Notes under the pieces: generated by a model
What the model was told of the DNA's origin: nothing
The model's input: only the letters and a program-made list of their open reading frames with translations
Databases searched by the model: none
Part shown: piece by piece, positions 7,511 through 13,155 of the stretch
Numbering within the stretch: the stretch's first letter is position 1
Layout: each line of letters begins with the position of its first letter
Translations under genes and position numbers: made by a program
Assembly: GCA_947178115.1 (NCBI GenBank)
Contig: CAMWXF010000015.1
Coordinates: 1-13,155 of the forward strand
Length of the DNA stretch: 13,155 bases
Direction: 5' to 3'
Source: an uncultured Lachnospiraceae bacterium
GTDB taxonomy: Bacteria > Bacillota > Clostridia > Lachnospirales > Lachnospiraceae

Positions 7511-7511
7511 A
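7491..7511 (+). promoter_or_regulatory. PadR operator-like repeat 1
   Basis: The first copy of a 21-base repeat, ACTATAA-A-TTATAGT followed by ACTATA. The first 15 bases are a perfect palindrome around a central A, and the last 12 (TATAGTACTATA) are a second overlapping perfect palindrome. It sits in the spacer and -10 region of the MATE promoter and covers the padR -10. That PadR is the binder is inferred from position. Confidence 0.7.
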
Positions 7512-7526
7512 CTTTTTGCGTCGCAA
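7498..7526 (-). promoter_or_regulatory. padR promoter
   Basis: On the minus strand TTGCGA (7526-7521) and a perfect TATAAT (7503-7498) are separated by 17 bases. The -10 element is the centre of operator repeat 1, and the promoter overlaps the oppositely oriented MATE promoter. Simultaneous firing of both is therefore sterically unlikely. Confidence 0.7.
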
Positions 7527-7528
7527 CT

Positions 7529-7549
7529 AGTATAAATTATAGTACTATA
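7529..7549 (+). promoter_or_regulatory. PadR operator-like repeat 2
   Basis: The second copy of the 21-base repeat, matching copy 1 at 20 of 21 positions (AG instead of AC at the start). The copies start 38 bases apart. This one is downstream of the predicted MATE start site and just upstream of the padR -35. It could block transcription elongation or allow repressors on both sites to interact. Confidence 0.68.
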
Positions 7550-7585
7550 AAAAATAGCTTTTTAGTTGAAAGGAGCACATATAAC

Positions 7586-8956
7586 ATGAATGAACAAAAT
7601 AGAAAAATGGAGTTACTTGGAAGTGCGCCAATGCCCAAGGCACTTTTGGCATTGGGACTTCCGACCATGGTCGGGATGCTGATTAACGCGCTGTATAATC
7701 TGGTGGATACATACTTTGTAGGCGGACTGGGAACGGATCAAATGGGTGCGATCACAGTAGCTTATCCTCTTGGTCAGGTTGTCGTGGGATTGGGACTTTT
7801 GTTCGGAAACGGTGCGGCGGCGTATCTTTCAAGGCTTCTGGGAAGGGGAGACAGAGAAACCGCCGACAGGGTAGCAAGTACTGCCCTGTACAGCAGTGTT
7901 TTCAGCGGAGTAATCGTAATACTTTGCTCCGTTATTTTCCTGAAACCGATTTTAAAACAGTTAGGGGCAATCGACAGTGTGATGCCATATGCTCTGACTT
8001 ATACGAGCATCTATATCACATTTTCCATATTTAATGTGTTCAATGTCACCATGAACAATATTGTATCCAGTGAAGGAGCCGCGAAAACAGCCATGTGTGC
8101 GCTAATGGCGGGTGCGGTATTGAATGTCGTATTAGATCCGGTCTGTATCTACGGACTTGATCTTGGCGTTGCCGGAGCGGCAATTGCTACAGCGGTTTCA
8201 CAGATTGCTTCAACATTGGTCTATGTTTGCTATATTTTTAGCAAAAAGAGTATGTTTCATTTTCATATAAAAGGCTGCTGTCTTACAAAAGAGATCATGT
8301 CCGAAATTTTAAAGATTGGGATTCCGACACTGATATTTCAGCTTTTGACAAGCCTTTCCGTGGCGATGATCAATGGTGTGGCAACAGAATACGGCGGATC
8401 AGCTCTTGCCGCGATGGGACCGGTCACGAAAATTATGTCCATGGGAAGTCTGGTCGTGTTTGGATTCTTAAAAGGATTTCAGCCGATTGCCGGATTCAGT
8501 TATGGATCAAAAAAATATGATCGTCTGCACGAAGCAATCAGAATATCTATTATCTGGTCAACGATATTTTGTGTGGTTTTTGGTTTGGCAGTCGCCGTAT
8601 TCTCTACGGGGATTATGTCTCGGTTTACCAGAAATGATACGGAAATGATCCGCATTGGTCAGACGACACTTAGGGCGAATGGGATTTCTTTTATGTTGTT
8701 CGGATTCCATACCGTGTATTCCTTTCTTTTTCTTGTAATGGGAAAAGCAAAAGAGGGGTGCCTTCTTGGCGGCTGCCGACAGGGGATATGTTTTGTGCCT
8801 GTCATTTTGATTCTTCCGAGAATATTGGGATTGAATGGGGTTCTTTATGCTCAGCCGATTGCGGATGTGCTGGCGGCGATGGTTACTGTGTTTATGGCGC
8901 GGAGGCTCTCCATGGAATTAAAGACTGAGAAAGAGGAGGTCATTCACTTCAGGTAG
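7586..8956 (+). CDS. MATE family multidrug efflux transporter
   Basis: The 456-residue integral membrane protein has the repeated pattern of about twelve hydrophobic segments typical of MATE carriers. The N-terminal signature is PMPKALLALGLPTMVGMLINALYNLVDTYFVGGLG, then the GPVTKIMSMGSLVVFGFLKGFQPIAGFSYGSKKYDR region that opens the second six-helix half. Such proteins expel cationic drugs or metabolites in exchange for Na+ or H+ across the cytoplasmic membrane. The closest recognised subgroup is MepA/NorM-like; the substrate is not predictable. The start has GAAAGGAG ten bases upstream. It is transcribed from a consensus promoter overlapped by PadR-type operators, and an AraC/GyrI-like regulator gene follows after ~185 bases. 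The sequence ends with a short charged cytoplasmic tail. Confidence 0.93.
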   Translation: MNEQNRKMELLGSAPMPKALLALGLPTMVGMLINALYNLVDTYFVGGLGTDQMGAITVAYPLGQVVVGLGLLFGNGAAAYLSRLLGRGDRETADRVASTALYSSVFSGVIVILCSVIFLKPILKQLGAIDSVMPYALTYTSIYITFSIFNVFNVTMNNIVSSEGAAKTAMCALMAGAVLNVVLDPVCIYGLDLGVAGAAIATAVSQIASTLVYVCYIFSKKSMFHFHIKGCCLTKEIMSEILKIGIPTLIFQLLTSLSVAMINGVATEYGGSALAAMGPVTKIMSMGSLVVFGFLKGFQPIAGFSYGSKKYDRLHEAIRISIIWSTIFCVVFGLAVAVFSTGIMSRFTRNDTEMIRIGQTTLRANGISFMLFGFHTVYSFLFLVMGKAKEGCLLGGCRQGICFVPVILILPRILGLNGVLYAQPIADVLAAMVTVFMARRLSMELKTEKEEVIHFR

Positions 8957-9100
8957 CCGTAGAAAAACACATTGAATCATTCTCTCTGGAGAAAGATGAT
9001 GTATAGAGAAATTTGGAGAGTCTTATGCTAATATATAAAAAAGGTCAGACGGGATTTGACTTTCCGCAACTAAAATCAAGCAGATTTATTTTCAACTCCG

Positions 9101-9106
9101 TATAAT
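9101..9106 (+). promoter_or_regulatory. Possible -10 element for the AraC-type gene
   Basis: A perfect TATAAT lies 35 bases upstream of the preferred AraC start at 9142, but the position 17 bases upstream shows no recognisable -35. If used, transcription would begin around 9113, downstream of the alternative ATG at 9109, and exclude that start. Such a promoter might need an activator. The rest of 8957-9100 shows no clear terminator or gene. Confidence 0.35.
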
Positions 9107-9141
9107 AAATGCAGGATGGTCGAGACGAGGTTAAATATCAG

Positions 9142-10110
9142 ATGTACGAATGGCAAAAACAGATACAGATTATGATCGAAGAGATAGACATATGTATTAG
9201 AAGGAACGATGATGAAGCATTGTCACTAAGCTGTCTTTCTGATAAATTAGGATATTCCGAATGTCATATCTCAAGAAAATTCAGGGAAATCTCGGGCATG
9301 CAGTTTAGAGATTATCTGCGGTATCGAAGATTAGCTTTTGCGCTGAAAGAACTCAGAGATACTGACAATTCGATATTAGATATTGCTTTGAAGTATGGGT
9401 TTTCTTCACATGAAGCTTTTACACGCGCATTTAAGGAAGCCTATAGCATTACCCCAAGTGAATATCGTCATAGTCCAAGACCTGTCGCACTTCGTACGAT
9501 CATAAAACCTTTCGACTGTTACTTATTAAGCATTGGAGGATGTGGTATGGAGAAATCTGCAAAGGATGTAAAAACTTATTTTGTGACGATTCCGGCACAC
9601 AAATTTTTACACATTAAAAATTATGAGAGCATTGGATACTGGGACTTTTGGCAGAAACAGAGTCTTATTCCGGGGCAGGATTGTGAAACGATCTGTGGTT
9701 TACTTGACAGTATCAAGGGCAAATTGGACGATATGGGAGACAGTGAAGCGAATAGCGGAAGCGGCCAGATTATGGCATATATAAATGAACCGACCGGCAG
9801 AATCTGCAGCTGGGGGATTCCTCTCGCAGAATGCTACGGTGTACGCCTTCCGATTGACTATAGCGGCGATGTACCTGAGCAAATGCTTATGGCCGATATT
9901 CCTGAAGCTGAATATATCGTTTTCGAGCACGGCCCCTTTGACTTAGAGAAGGAGAACAACAGTGTGGAAGAAAAGATCGAAGCGGCCATGAAAACATTTG
10001 ATTATGCCGCCGCCGGTTACTGTCTTGATACCACTCCGGGCAGAGTGTTTTACTTTTATCATGATCCGAAACGGTTTTGGAAATATGTCAGACCGGTGCG
10101 GAAGATATAG
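9142..10110 (+). CDS. AraC-type regulator with GyrI-like ligand-binding domain
   Basis: The protein has an N-terminal AraC/XylS DNA-binding domain with two helix-turn-helix units (about residues 20-100; LSCLSDKLGYSECHISRKF and SILDIALKYGFSSHEAFTRAF, closing with YSITPSEYR). A C-terminal GyrI-like small-molecule-binding domain follows (about 143-320, ending RVFYFYHDPKRFWKYVRPVRKI). This is the Rob-like order, typical of activators that sense drugs. An in-frame ATG exists at 9109 (333 residues), but 9142 (322 residues) is preferred. It begins MYEWQKQIQ as relatives do, has GAGG 11 bases upstream, and 9109 lies against a TATAAT. It lies downstream of the MATE gene on the same strand, so it may control or respond to substrates of that transporter; the spacing of ~185 bases allows separate transcription. 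Confidence 0.9.
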   Translation: MYEWQKQIQIMIEEIDICIRRNDDEALSLSCLSDKLGYSECHISRKFREISGMQFRDYLRYRRLAFALKELRDTDNSILDIALKYGFSSHEAFTRAFKEAYSITPSEYRHSPRPVALRTIIKPFDCYLLSIGGCGMEKSAKDVKTYFVTIPAHKFLHIKNYESIGYWDFWQKQSLIPGQDCETICGLLDSIKGKLDDMGDSEANSGSGQIMAYINEPTGRICSWGIPLAECYGVRLPIDYSGDVPEQMLMADIPEAEYIVFEHGPFDLEKENNSVEEKIEAAMKTFDYAAAGYCLDTTPGRVFYFYHDPKRFWKYVRPVRKI

Positions 10111-10187
10111 CACTGACAATCTCATGATACTATAGGGCTCAATTTTATAAATGCATTATGAAAGCAAAACGATCTGCGTTTCAGCTC

Positions 10188-10216
10188 TTGAAAAAAGCAA
10201 CTGTATGCTATATTAT
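10188..10216 (+). promoter_or_regulatory. Promoter of the small RNA
   Basis: TTGAAA (10188-10193) is followed after 17 bases by TATTAT (10211-10216). Transcription would start near 10223, directly before AAAGGAACAACC. There is no coding gene between it and the strong hairpin 50 bases later, which points to a non-coding transcript. Confidence 0.65.
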
Positions 10217-10222
10217 ACCCAT

Positions 10223-10313
10223 AAAAGGAACAACCGCCCACAAGGTGGGTTGACCTAATGTATAGAGTAGAAAAACCACCCCGCTACCGGTCAAAGTTTT
10301 GGGGTGGTTTTTC
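10223..10313 (+). ncRNA. Small RNA, type I antitoxin-like
   Basis: A complete compact unit is visible: promoter upstream, a first hairpin at 10231-10252 (CAACC and CAC pairing with GTG and GGTTG around AAG, or alternatively CCCAC/GTGGG), a ~17-base linker and a strong terminator hairpin. The predicted transcript is about 90 nt. The arrangement, with the motif GGAACAACCGCCC at the 5' end and a CCACCCC/GGGGTGG terminator, resembles from memory the antisense RNA of holin-like toxin (type I toxin-antitoxin) loci in Firmicutes. In those loci the toxin mRNA comes from the opposite strand and ends in the same hairpin. No hydrophobic toxin with a start and ribosome binding site is recognisable on the minus strand here, so it may be an orphan or an independent regulator. 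Confidence 0.55.
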
Positions 10314-10315
10314 TA
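10268..10315 (+). terminator. Bidirectional intrinsic terminator
   Basis: A 15-bp perfect inverted repeat (TAGAAAAACCACCCC and its complement, 10268-10282 and 10301-10315) flanks an 18-base loop. GC-rich pairs sit at the loop end and A/T pairs at the base, giving a U-tract in both directions. It would end the small RNA on the plus strand and any transcript coming from the right on the minus strand. Confidence 0.8.
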
Positions 10316-10364
10316 TGTATGGCTACTTACAAGCAGTAAAAATATAGCGATGGAACTGTTGGAG

Positions 10365-10394
10365 TTGACGTTTGGACATCCCAGCGCATATAAT
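10365..10394 (+). promoter_or_regulatory. Promoter of the two-component operon
   Basis: TTGACG (10365-10370) and a perfect TATAAT (10389-10394) are separated by 18 bases. Transcription would start near 10401, giving a leader of about 145 bases before the response regulator. The leader carries two hairpins and a short ORF. Confidence 0.72.
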
Positions 10395-10424
10395 TTTATA
10401 TATACCGCAGAATTTCCTATACAA

Positions 10425-10466
10425 AATCGAGCTACGCTCGATTGCGAGATTTGCTTCGCAAACTCG
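10425..10466 (+). repeat. Two tandem hairpins in the regulator leader
   Basis: Hairpin 1 is an 8-bp perfect stem, AATCGAGC / GCTCGATT, with a TAC loop (10425-10443). Hairpin 2 pairs CGAG and TTTGC with GCAAA and CTCG around a TTC loop, with one bulged A (10445-10466). They are one base apart and neither has a T-run, so they are not simple terminators. They may stabilise the mRNA or act in regulation of the response regulator. Confidence 0.6.
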
Positions 10467-10508
10467 TGCAAGAATAAGCAATGTCTCATAAAAATAAAGA
10501 AAGGGAAC

Positions 10509-10544
10509 ATGATGTTTTGCTTCTGCAAGTATCATACAGGGTAA
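10509..10544 (+). CDS. Possible 11-codon leader peptide
   Basis: A short ORF, MMFCFCKYHTG, is preceded by GAAAGGGAAC, a better ribosome binding site than the one in front of the response regulator. Its TAA (10542-10544) ends two bases before the regulator ATG at 10547. The regulator's only site (CAGGG) lies inside the leader codons. Translational coupling is a reasonable inference; whether the peptide itself matters (it has two cysteines and aromatic residues) is unknown. It may be chance. Confidence 0.35.
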   Translation: MMFCFCKYHTG

Positions 10545-10546
10545 AT

Positions 10547-11245
10547 ATGGTAAACAAACAGAAAATTTTAATTGTAGACGACGACAACAATATCGCAGAG
10601 TTAATCTCTCTCTATCTGACGAAGGAATGTTTCGAGACGATGATTGTCAACGACGGAGAATCGGCACTCACCGCAGTGGACAGCTTCGAGCCGAATCTGA
10701 TGCTTCTCGACTTGATGCTTCCCGGCATCGACGGTTATCAGGTCTGCCGTGAGATTCGTTCCAAATCCACGCTGCCCATCATTATGCTGTCCGCCAAAGG
10801 CGAAGTCTTTGATAAAGTGCTCGGTCTGGAGCTGGGCGCGGACGATTACATGGAGAAGCCTTTTGACTCCAAGGAGCTGGTTGCCAGAGTCAAAGCCGTT
10901 CTGCGCCGGTACAAGCCTGCCGCTGCGGAACCGAAAGCTTCCGACATAAAGAGCGTGGAATATCCTGATCTTGTCATTAACCAGACAAACTATTCCGTTG
11001 TCTATATGGGTAAAACAATCGAGATGCCGCCCAAAGAACTGGAGCTGTTATATTTTCTGGCTTCCTCGCCGAATCATGTATTTACGAGAGAGCAGCTTCT
11101 GGATCAGATCTGGGGTTATGAGTATATCGGCGACACGCGTACTGTAGACGTACATATTAAGCGTCTCCGCGAGAAGATCAATGACCATGAAAGGTGGCGT
11201 ATCGCCACAATCTGGGGTATTGGCTACAAATTTGAATCCAGATAG
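10547..11245 (+). CDS. OmpR/PhoB-family response regulator
   Basis: The 232-residue protein has a receiver domain (about 5-118) with the acidic pocket D11-D13 (VDDD), phospho-acceptor D55 (LMLLDLMLPG), S82 and K104 (MEKPF). A C-terminal winged-helix DNA-binding domain follows (about 135-230; PPKELELLYFLASSPNHVFTREQLL, VDVHIKRLREKI, IWGIGYKF). A longer frame opens at ATG 10481, but its first 22 residues have no match to the family and no ribosome binding site. The start at 10547 (MVNKQKILIVDDD) gives the standard domain. It is phosphorylated by the histidine kinase encoded 11 bases downstream and then activates or represses target promoters. The target process cannot be told from sequence; PhoP/VanR/ResD-type regulators are all similar. 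Confidence 0.93.
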   Translation: MVNKQKILIVDDDNNIAELISLYLTKECFETMIVNDGESALTAVDSFEPNLMLLDLMLPGIDGYQVCREIRSKSTLPIIMLSAKGEVFDKVLGLELGADDYMEKPFDSKELVARVKAVLRRYKPAAAEPKASDIKSVEYPDLVINQTNYSVVYMGKTIEMPPKELELLYFLASSPNHVFTREQLLDQIWGYEYIGDTRTVDVHIKRLREKINDHERWRIATIWGIGYKFESR

Positions 11246-11256
11246 GAAAATATTAT

Positions 11257-12681
11257 ATGAGGAAAACGTTATATCTCAAATTTATACTTGCCTACATCAT
11301 TTTTGGTTGGTTTGGTTTCGTAGTTGTGGCAACCTTTGTTTCCAATATGACTATGGATCATCTGAAAAAACAGCAGGCAGACTCTCTCTACCGAGAGGCA
11401 ACACTGATCGCCAACACCTATGCAAGCGGACTGTACAATAATGAAGTATCTCTTGAAGTTGTCAAATCACAGTTGGACGCCTTGGATACCTACCTAAGCG
11501 CTACGCTGTGGATCATCAATCCATCCGGTCGTCTGATCTTAGACTCCTCCGCTCCTCTGGATGTGGAAAATGAGATCATGATCGAAAACTTTGATCCCAC
11601 CGTCACGGCAGGTTCCTACTATACAATCGGCAACTTTTTTAATACCTTCGACGAAGATATGCTGAGTGTGTTCGCGCCCATCACCTCCGACTATAAAGTC
11701 AAGGGATATGTGGTGATTCACAGCTCCATATCAGGTATTCTTAAGGAGACTGATAACCTCCTTACGATCTCCTATATCATGCTGGTCATTTTGTTTCTGT
11801 TATCACTCATTATCCTAATCTTCTTCACGGAGATCGTCTACATTCCGCTTCGTAAGATCACGGAAGCAACGGAGCAATATGCCAGCGGCAATATGCATTA
11901 TGAATTCAGTGTAGAAAGCGAAGATGAGATGGGTTATCTGGCAGCAACGCTGTCCTATATGGCCAGTGAAATCGCCCGCTCCGAGGACGACCAAAAAAAG
12001 TTCGTTGCCAATGTTTCCCACGACTTCCGTTCCCCGCTGACTTCCATCAAGGGATATCTGGAAGCGATGATAGACGGCACAATTCCACCGGAAATGCACG
12101 AGAGATATCTTACGATCCTTTTAAACGAAACAGAACGTCTGCGGAAACTGACCAACAGCCTCCTGACACTTAATAATCTGAATACAAAAGGGATCATGCT
12201 GAATAAGGTTGATTTCGATATAAACAGGACAATCCGCAACGTAGCGGCTTCTTTCGAAGGCACATGCCGCGCCAAGACAATCGCCATCGAACTGGTACTG
12301 ACAGGCGACGAGATGTATGTGGTGGCCGATATGGATAAGATTCAGCAGGTGCTCTACAATCTGTTGGATAACGCCATCAAGTTCAGCCATCACGATTCCG
12401 TAATCAAGATAGAAACGACAGAGAAGCACAACAAGGTATTCGTCAGCGTCAAAGATTCCGGCATCGGTATTCCGAAGGACGATCTGAAGCTGATCTGGGA
12501 CAGATTCTATAAATCCGATCTCTCCCGCGGTAAAGATAAAAAGGGCACCGGTCTGGGATTGTCCATCACGAAAGAGATCATCCGCTCCCACGAAGAAAAT
12601 ATCAACGTAATCAGCACCGAGGGCGTAGGAACAGAATTTATTTTCTCCTTGTCAAAATCAGACATGGAGGACGATGACTGA
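11257..12681 (+). CDS. HAMP-domain sensor histidine kinase
   Basis: The 474-residue membrane sensor has a first membrane segment at about 9-28 and a ~140-residue extracellular sensor region containing a PAS/Cache-like stretch (LSATLWIINPSGRLILDSS). A second membrane segment lies at about 169-193, a HAMP linker at about 194-246, then a HisKA domain with phospho-acceptor H255 (NVSHDFRSPLTSIKGYLEAM). The HATPase_c domain has an N-box with N372 (LLDNAIKFS), DSGIGIP near 400 and GTGLGLS near 430. It autophosphorylates on H255 and passes phosphate to D55 of the regulator encoded just upstream. The gene begins 11 bases after that gene's stop, behind AGGAAAA. The stimulus is unknown. It ends 3 bases from the converging trmL, with no room for a conventional terminator between. 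Confidence 0.94.
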   Translation: MRKTLYLKFILAYIIFGWFGFVVVATFVSNMTMDHLKKQQADSLYREATLIANTYASGLYNNEVSLEVVKSQLDALDTYLSATLWIINPSGRLILDSSAPLDVENEIMIENFDPTVTAGSYYTIGNFFNTFDEDMLSVFAPITSDYKVKGYVVIHSSISGILKETDNLLTISYIMLVILFLLSLIILIFFTEIVYIPLRKITEATEQYASGNMHYEFSVESEDEMGYLAATLSYMASEIARSEDDQKKFVANVSHDFRSPLTSIKGYLEAMIDGTIPPEMHERYLTILLNETERLRKLTNSLLTLNNLNTKGIMLNKVDFDINRTIRNVAASFEGTCRAKTIAIELVLTGDEMYVVADMDKIQQVLYNLLDNAIKFSHHDSVIKIETTEKHNKVFVSVKDSGIGIPKDDLKLIWDRFYKSDLSRGKDKKGTGLGLSITKEIIRSHEENINVISTEGVGTEFIFSLSKSDMEDDD

Positions 12682-12684
12682 TCG

Positions 12685-13155
12685 CTAGTTTTTCCAGTGC
12701 AGGCGATGCAACTCTCCTGCCTTTAGCATACCGTCAAACTGATTCTGGCGAAGCGCTTCATACAGCACGATCGCCACAGAATTAGACAAGTTTAGAGACC
12801 TGATCTGCTCCAACATAGGAATGCGGATACAGGTTTCTTCATTTTCTACCAGAATTTCCTCCGGAATGCCGCCACTCTCCTTACCGAACATAATATAGTC
12901 ATCCGGGGCAAATGCGACATCTGTATAAACGCGCTTCGCTTTCGTGGTAGCCATCCAGATCTTGGCAGCAGGATGCTTCTCCCGAAACTCCTGATAATTC
13001 ATGTATCTGGTAACATCCAAATGCTCCCAATAATCCATACCGGACCGTTTGATCGATTTCTCATCCAAGCGGAAACCCAGCGGCTCGATCAAGTGAAGGC
13101 TCGTACCTGTGGCAACACAGGTACGGCCGATATTGCCGGTATTAGCCGGGATTTC
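12685..13155 (-). CDS. trmL: tRNA (cytidine/uridine-34 2'-O)-methyltransferase TrmL, 5' end cut
   Basis: The visible 156 residues are a SPOUT-class (SpoU/TrmH-like) methyltransferase that 2'-O-methylates the wobble base of certain tRNAs, such as leucine tRNAs, using S-adenosylmethionine. The trefoil-knot motifs are clear: EIPANTGNIGRTCVATG at the N-terminus, IMFGKESGGIPEEIL in the middle, and IRIPMLEQIRSLNLSNSVAIVLYEALR at the C-terminus. The window's right edge removes only about eight residues (normally M-I-V-L-x-x-P type). The frame is continuous to base 13155, so the ATG near 13092 is an internal methionine-like position within IEPLGF and not the start. The predicted full length of ~164 is normal. 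It converges on the histidine kinase gene. Confidence 0.95.
   Translation of the reverse strand, partial: EIPANTGNIGRTCVATGTSLHLIEPLGFRLDEKSIKRSGMDYWEHLDVTRYMNYQEFREKHPAAKIWMATTKAKRVYTDVAFAPDDYIMFGKESGGIPEEILVENEETCIRIPMLEQIRSLNLSNSVAIVLYEALRQNQFDGMLKAGELHRLHWKN

Larger units (their letters stand above)
10111..10546 (+). other. Gene-free regulatory stretch before the two-component operon
   Basis: Positions 10111-10187 hold only a weak 5-bp hairpin (AAACG/CGTTT, 10167-10181) without T-run, not a convincing terminator. Then follow a small-RNA transcription unit (10188-10315), a strong promoter (10365-10394), two tandem hairpins (10425-10466) and a short leader ORF (10509-10544), listed separately. 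No conserved protein gene is recognisable on either strand. Confidence 0.6.

Noticed and set aside
10164..10186. AGC...AAACG/CGTTT...GCT hairpin as the AraC terminator
   Set aside because: The stem is short and interrupted and is followed by CTTGAAAA rather than a T-run; the downstream TTGAAA is better explained as a promoter element.
10313..10535. Minus-strand frames of 70-71 codons beside the small RNA, considered as the missing holin-like toxin
   Set aside because: They lack the expected short hydrophobic core followed by a lysine-rich end, have no ribosome binding site and read across the hairpins. At most their last residues are relics.
10299..10544. 81-codon plus-strand frame starting TTG inside the terminator stem
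   Set aside because: It begins within the terminator hairpin, spans the regulator promoter and two hairpins, has no ribosome binding site and no family resemblance. Only its last 12 codons (10509-10544), with their own ribosome binding site, are kept as a possible leader.
10481..10546. Longer N-terminus of the response regulator from ATG 10481
   Set aside because: No ribosome binding site, 22 residues without family match, and receiver domains normally begin a few residues before ILIVDDD, which the ATG at 10547 provides.

Overview
The window looks like a chromosomal segment of a Gram-positive Clostridia, most likely Lachnospiraceae. This is inferred from the gene types (MutS2 with an Smr domain, YhaM-type exoribonuclease, an AraC regulator beginning MYEWQKQIQ, PadR), the AGGAGG-type ribosome binding sites and the middling base composition. 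No rRNA, tRNA, CRISPR array or insertion sequence was found.

Left edge (1-378, minus strand): the first ~43 bases resemble an error-containing Nextera adapter read-through, so the window probably starts at a contig end. Behind it lie the N-terminal part of a DUF4238-type protein and a frameshifted remnant of a pRiA4b ORF-3-like gene. This is a small accessory patch next to the housekeeping block.

Minus-strand operon (4418 down to 379): a near-consensus promoter (TTTACA-17-TATACT) drives a membrane-anchored HtrA-like protein with PDZ domain, a YhaM-family 3'-5' exoribonuclease and the rRNA uracil-C5 methyltransferase RlmD/RlmCD. The HtrA-like protein lacks all three catalytic-triad residues and is best read as a pseudoprotease. 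Divergent to this operon is mutS2 (4581-6956, plus strand).

Efflux/regulator cassette (6893-10110): a PadR repressor gene (minus) and a MATE multidrug transporter gene (plus) are divergently transcribed from two face-to-face promoters that overlap in one 21-bp operator-like repeat. A second copy lies 38 bp away. Downstream of MATE is an AraC-type regulator with a C-terminal GyrI-like ligand-binding domain. The 3' end of padR runs antisense into the last codons of mutS2, which suggests the cassette was placed immediately behind mutS2. Together these genes look like a drug-inducible efflux unit with two regulators.

Gene-free stretch (10111-10546): it contains a compact transcription unit for a ~90-nt small RNA (TTGAAA-17-TATTAT promoter, two hairpins, 15-bp terminator stem) that resembles antisense RNAs of holin-like type I toxin loci, although no toxin is recognisable. 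It is followed by a TTGACG-18-TATAAT promoter, two tandem hairpins and an 11-codon leader ORF that ends 2 nt before a two-component system.

Right part (10547-13155): an OmpR/PhoB-family response regulator and its sensor histidine kinase form an operon. The kinase gene converges, with a 3-nt gap, on trmL (tRNA wobble 2'-O-methyltransferase), which is cut by the right edge of the window.
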